A program made the translations under genes and the position numbers. DNA of 64,000 nucleotides from Halovenus carboxidivorans (GTDB lineage Archaea > Halobacteriota > Halobacteria > Halobacteriales > Haloarculaceae), in assembly GCF_009831575.1 (NCBI RefSeq), contig NZ_WUUT01000001.1, positions 248,001 through 312,000 on the forward strand, read 5' to 3'. The stretch's first letter is position 1; the number at the start of each line of letters is the position of its first letter. The notes below the pieces were generated by a model. It saw only the letters and a list, made by a program, of their open reading frames with translations, did no database searches and was not told where the DNA came from. Positions 61,347 to 64,000 of the stretch are shown piece by piece.

Positions 61347-62684
61347 ATGAACCACGAGCAGTCCCGATCGCTGTACGACCGTGCGCTCTCGGTTTTGCCC
61401 GGCGGTGTCAACTCCTCCGTGCGCGCGACCCAGCCCTATCCGTTCTTCATCGAGCGGGGTGACGGCGGACACGTCATCGACGCCGACGGCAACAAGTACG
61501 TCGACTTCGTGATGGGCTACGGGCCGTTGCTTCTGGGCCACGACCTCCCCGAGCAGGTCCAGGCGGCCGTCCAACAACACGCCAGCCAGGGGCCGATGTA
61601 CGGCGCACCGACCGAGGTCGAGGTCGAACTGGCCGAGTTCGTCGCCCGACACGTCCCGAGCGTCGAGATGACCCGTTTCGTCAACAGCGGCACCGAGGCG
61701 ACGGTCTCGGCGGTGCGACTCGCTCGCGCGTACACCGGCCGCGACAAGATTGTCGTCATGGAGGGCGGCTACCACGGCGCGCAGGAGTCGACGCTGGTCG
61801 AGGGCTCGGGCGCGGACACCCACCCCTCCAGTCCCGGCATTCCCGACTCCTTCGCCGAACACACGCTCACGGTCCCGTTCAACGACGAGGAGGCGATCCA
61901 CGCGGTCTTCGAGGAGCACGGCGAGGACATCGCGGCTGTGATGACCGAACCGATTCTGGGCAACTACGGCATCGTCCACCCCATCGACGGCTACCACGAG
62001 ACCCTGCGGGACCTGACCGAGGACCACGGCGCGCTGCTGATCTTCGACGAGGTCATCACCGGGTTCCGGGTCGGCGGCCTGCAGTGCGCCCAGGGGAAAC
62101 TCGGCGTCACCCCCGACATCACCACCTTCGGGAAGATCGTCGGCGGCGGCTTCCCGGTCGGGGCCATCGGCGGCCGCTCGGAGATCATCGAGAACTTCAC
62201 GCCCGCCGGGGAGGTCTTCCAGTCCGGGACCTTCTCTGGCCATCCGGTGACGATGGCCGCCGGCCTCGAAACGCTGCGGTACGCCGCCGAGAACGACGTC
62301 TACGAGCACGTCAACGAACTCGGCGAGAAACTGCGGTCGGGACTGACGGATATCGTCGCGGACCAGGCCCCGAACTACACCGTCGTCGGGACCGACAGCA
62401 TGTTCAAGACGATCTTCACGCGGGAGGGGCCGGACGGCCGTGACGGCCACTGTGAAGCGGGCTGCAAACAGCGGGAGTCCTGCTCGCGGTACGACCACTG
62501 TCCGAAAAACGGGATGGACGTGAAACGGACCGAGACGGACCGCTGGGAACGGCTGTTCTGGCAGGACATGAAAGATGCGGGAGTCTTTCTCACCGCGAAC
62601 CAGTTCGAGTCACAATTTATCTGCGACGCGCATACAGAGTCAGATATCGAGACGGCCCTGGAAGCGTACAAGGCCGTGCTGTAG
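61347..62684 (+). CDS. hemL: Glutamate-1-semialdehyde 2,1-aminomutase
   Basis: A 445-residue PLP-dependent aminomutase that makes 5-aminolevulinate for haem and cobalamin. Family motifs are [50 protein letters not shown] and the PLP lysine in [14 protein letters not shown]. Near the C-terminus an insertion, about residues 368-392, carries four cysteines ([19 protein letters not shown]), not present in typical bacterial HemL. Starts at ATG 61347, giving the family N-terminus. It is followed 2 bp later by a beta-propeller gene, so the two form an operon. Confidence 0.95.
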   Translation: MNHEQSRSLYDRALSVLPGGVNSSVRATQPYPFFIERGDGGHVIDADGNKYVDFVMGYGPLLLGHDLPEQVQAAVQQHASQGPMYGAPTEVEVELAEFVARHVPSVEMTRFVNSGTEATVSAVRLARAYTGRDKIVVMEGGYHGAQESTLVEGSGADTHPSSPGIPDSFAEHTLTVPFNDEEAIHAVFEEHGEDIAAVMTEPILGNYGIVHPIDGYHETLRDLTEDHGALLIFDEVITGFRVGGLQCAQGKLGVTPDITTFGKIVGGGFPVGAIGGRSEIIENFTPAGEVFQSGTFSGHPVTMAAGLETLRYAAENDVYEHVNELGEKLRSGLTDIVADQAPNYTVVGTDSMFKTIFTREGPDGRDGHCEAGCKQRESCSRYDHCPKNGMDVKRTETDRWERLFWQDMKDAGVFLTANQFESQFICDAHTESDIETALEAYKAVL

Positions 62685-62686
62685 CT

Positions 62687-63550
62687 ATGACAGAGCTCAC
62701 ATCAGACGACGACGGCGAGGTAGAGGGCGACAACGCAGACGACGAACGGATGCTGTTCGGCGAGAAACGCGAGGAGACGACGCTTCTGGCCGGCAGCGGG
62801 CTCGGGATCACTCGCATCGACGTGGCCGCCGCACAGGTCGGGCAGTTCTCCCTGCTCGACCGGGCGACCGTCCGCGGACTCGCGAGCGACGGCCGCGACG
62901 TTGTCGTCGCGACTGACCAGCACGTCGCGGTCCGAACCGACGACGGCCTGCACCCGCTCGGATTCGGCCCGGCCGAGGCCGTCGGTCTCGACGACTCGTG
63001 GATCTACGCGGCCGACGGCGAGCGGGTCGCCCGACTCGACCGATCCGCCGGACTCGACGCCACCGCCGGCGACTGGGAGACCGTCGGCTCCGTCGATCAC
63101 CCTCGACGGTTCGCCGGCGACCTGCTCGCCGGCGACCGACTCGTCCGGGTCGGAGACACCCTCGACGCACAGGGACTCTCGGCCGTCCGCGACCTCTCCG
63201 CCGACGGCGCTCTGGCCGCGACAGCCGACGGCGTCTACGAGCGTCGCGGCGGGGAGTGGGTCGAAGTGCTCGCCGGAGATGCGACGGCGGTCGTCGCGGA
63301 CGGCGACCGCGCACACGCCGTCGTGGACGGACGACTGCTCGAGCGCGACGGCGCGGAGTGGTCCGAACTGACGTTGCCCGGCGGGGAGACGCCCCATCTC
63401 CTCGCGTACACGCAGACACTCGCCGTCATCGACACCGCCGGGACGGTCCACGTCGCGGCGGACCCCGACGTGACCCACGACGGCCACGGCGGGTGGCGCT
63501 CGCAGGCCATCGGACTGCCCGACGTGACGGCGCTGATCGCGGTCCGTTAA
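62687..63550 (+). CDS. HVO_0234-type beta-propeller protein
   Basis: A 287-residue acidic protein. After a Asp-rich head (SDDDGEVEGDNADDER) come repeated blades (LASDGRDVVVATDQ, LDDSWIYAADGERVARLD, DRLVRVGDTLDAQG, LAATADGVYERRGGEWVE) closing with WRSQAIGLPDVTALIAV, a beta-propeller. There is no signal peptide, so it is cytoplasmic. A haloarchaeal protein family of this layout is known as HVO_0234-like; I assign it on pattern only. It lies 2 bp after hemL and ends convergent (4 bp) with the rhodanese. Confidence 0.7.
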   Translation: MTELTSDDDGEVEGDNADDERMLFGEKREETTLLAGSGLGITRIDVAAAQVGQFSLLDRATVRGLASDGRDVVVATDQHVAVRTDDGLHPLGFGPAEAVGLDDSWIYAADGERVARLDRSAGLDATAGDWETVGSVDHPRRFAGDLLAGDRLVRVGDTLDAQGLSAVRDLSADGALAATADGVYERRGGEWVEVLAGDATAVVADGDRAHAVVDGRLLERDGAEWSELTLPGGETPHLLAYTQTLAVIDTAGTVHVAADPDVTHDGHGGWRSQAIGLPDVTALIAVR

Positions 63551-64000
63551 CTCGTCTCGATCGGGCGACCGTCCGCCTCCCACTCGGTCAGGCTCCCCTC
63601 GTAGAAGCCGACGTTCGGGTAGCCGAGATAGCGCAGCACGACGTAGGTGTGGCTGATCCGTCGAGCCGTGTTACAGTACAGCAACACGCGTTTCTCCGGG
63701 ACGATTCCGCGCTCGTCGAGAATCGCCTCCATCTCCTCGACTGGCTTGAGTCCCCGGGTGTCGTCGTCGACCAGTTCCCGCCAGTCCAGTCGCACCGCGC
63801 CGGGGATGTGTCCCTCCTCGTACTCCCACTCCTCTCTGGTGTCGACGATCACCGTGTTCTCGTCGTCGAGGGCCTCGGCGACGGTCTCGGCGTCGACCAG
63901 CGGTGTGTCCTCCGGGCGTCGAATCTCGTACTCCGTGGGTTCGACCGTCGGCGGCTCCGAACTCACCTCCCGCTGTAGTTGCCACGCGCTGAAATCGCCG
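63547..64000 (-). CDS. Sulfurtransferase (rhodanese), C-terminal part; gene continues past the window
   Basis: Only the C-terminal portion (about 150 residues) is inside the window; the frame runs uninterrupted to 64000 and begins upstream. It is the second rhodanese domain of a thiosulfate/3-mercaptopyruvate sulfurtransferase: VIVDTREEWEYEEGHIPGAV carries the structural Asp, RLDWRELV follows, and the active loop is LLYCNTARRISHTYVVLRYL with the catalytic Cys. A preceding FSAWQLQREV segment and the PTEYEIRRP opening match the linker between domains. It transfers sulfur from thiosulfate or mercaptopyruvate to cyanide or thiol acceptors. Confidence 0.88.
   Translation of the reverse strand, partial: GDFSAWQLQREVSSEPPTVEPTEYEIRRPEDTPLVDAETVAEALDDENTVIVDTREEWEYEEGHIPGAVRLDWRELVDDDTRGLKPVEEMEAILDERGIVPEKRVLLYCNTARRISHTYVVLRYLGYPNVGFYEGSLTEWEADGRPIETS

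Noticed and set aside
60153-62498. A 781-codon minus-strand open frame across amt and hemL
   Set aside because: It is antisense to two unmistakable genes, with shadow composition and no motif.

Overview
The window is a high-GC stretch of a haloarchaeal chromosome (class Halobacteria). Four things support this: the proteins are strongly acidic (D/E-rich); secretion goes mainly through twin-arginine (Tat) lipoprotein signals; genes start with ATG/GTG a few bases downstream of TATA boxes, with little Shine-Dalgarno use; and the information genes are archaeal (TFB, aIF2-beta, a fused Kae1-Bud32 and a tRNA with a bulge-helix-bulge intron). I cannot name the genus from sequence alone. Almost everything looks chromosomal and core; I found no transposase, integrase or CRISPR array.

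Layout. 1-2.1 kb: small membrane and lipid-type genes. 2.2-9.6 kb: an accessory-looking cluster of a fused Gfo/Idh-aldo/keto reductase, an AlkP-superfamily protein, a zinc-lacking MDR dehydrogenase, a PTPS/QueD-like enzyme, a GT4 glycosyltransferase and a methyltransferase (the last three translationally coupled), followed by GTP cyclohydrolase III. 9.6-17.6 kb: an AIM24-like protein, a hydrolase, and two paralogous PAS histidine kinases flanking an MFS transporter; one kinase has a degenerate receiver. 17.8-21.7 kb: dabB-dabA, an inorganic-carbon uptake pair. 22-34 kb: amidohydrolase, Lrp regulator, transporters (MFS, CaCA, MATE), a frameshifted SDR, lipoproteins, a tandem-duplicated DUF2391 protein and a DHH phosphoesterase. 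34-39 kb: small proteins, aIF2-beta, TFB and Kae1-Bud32. 39-44.6 kb: PLP aldolase, ornithine-cyclodeaminase-like enzyme, PhzF, a LytM-like protein and a type IV pilin. 44.6-45.4 kb: an AT-rich patch holding an orphan lipoprotein beside an intron-containing tRNA-Arg(TCT). 45.6-53.5 kb: DUF373, a DUF255-like protein, a TrmB-type regulator, MptA, an AN1-rhomboid, endonuclease V and an SDR. 53.4-58.2 kb: a minus-strand operon of a transducer-like protein (interrupted by an in-frame TAG), a PAS kinase, a Tat-exported beta-propeller and a membrane protein. 58.5-61.2 kb: a membrane-anchored PII protein followed by an Amt-PII fusion. 61.3-64 kb: HemL, a beta-propeller protein and a rhodanese cut by the window edge.

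How genes fit together. GTP-derived pterin chemistry appears at three places: GTP cyclohydrolase III, the PTPS-like enzyme and MptA. Nutrient capture is represented by DabAB (bicarbonate/CO2) and Amt/PII (ammonium). Sensing is heavy: three histidine kinases plus a transducer-like gene. The most unusual items are the pterin/glycosyltransferase cluster, the membrane-tethered PII beside an Amt-PII fusion, the Gfo-AKR fusion, the amber-interrupted transducer and the tRNA-Arg intron.
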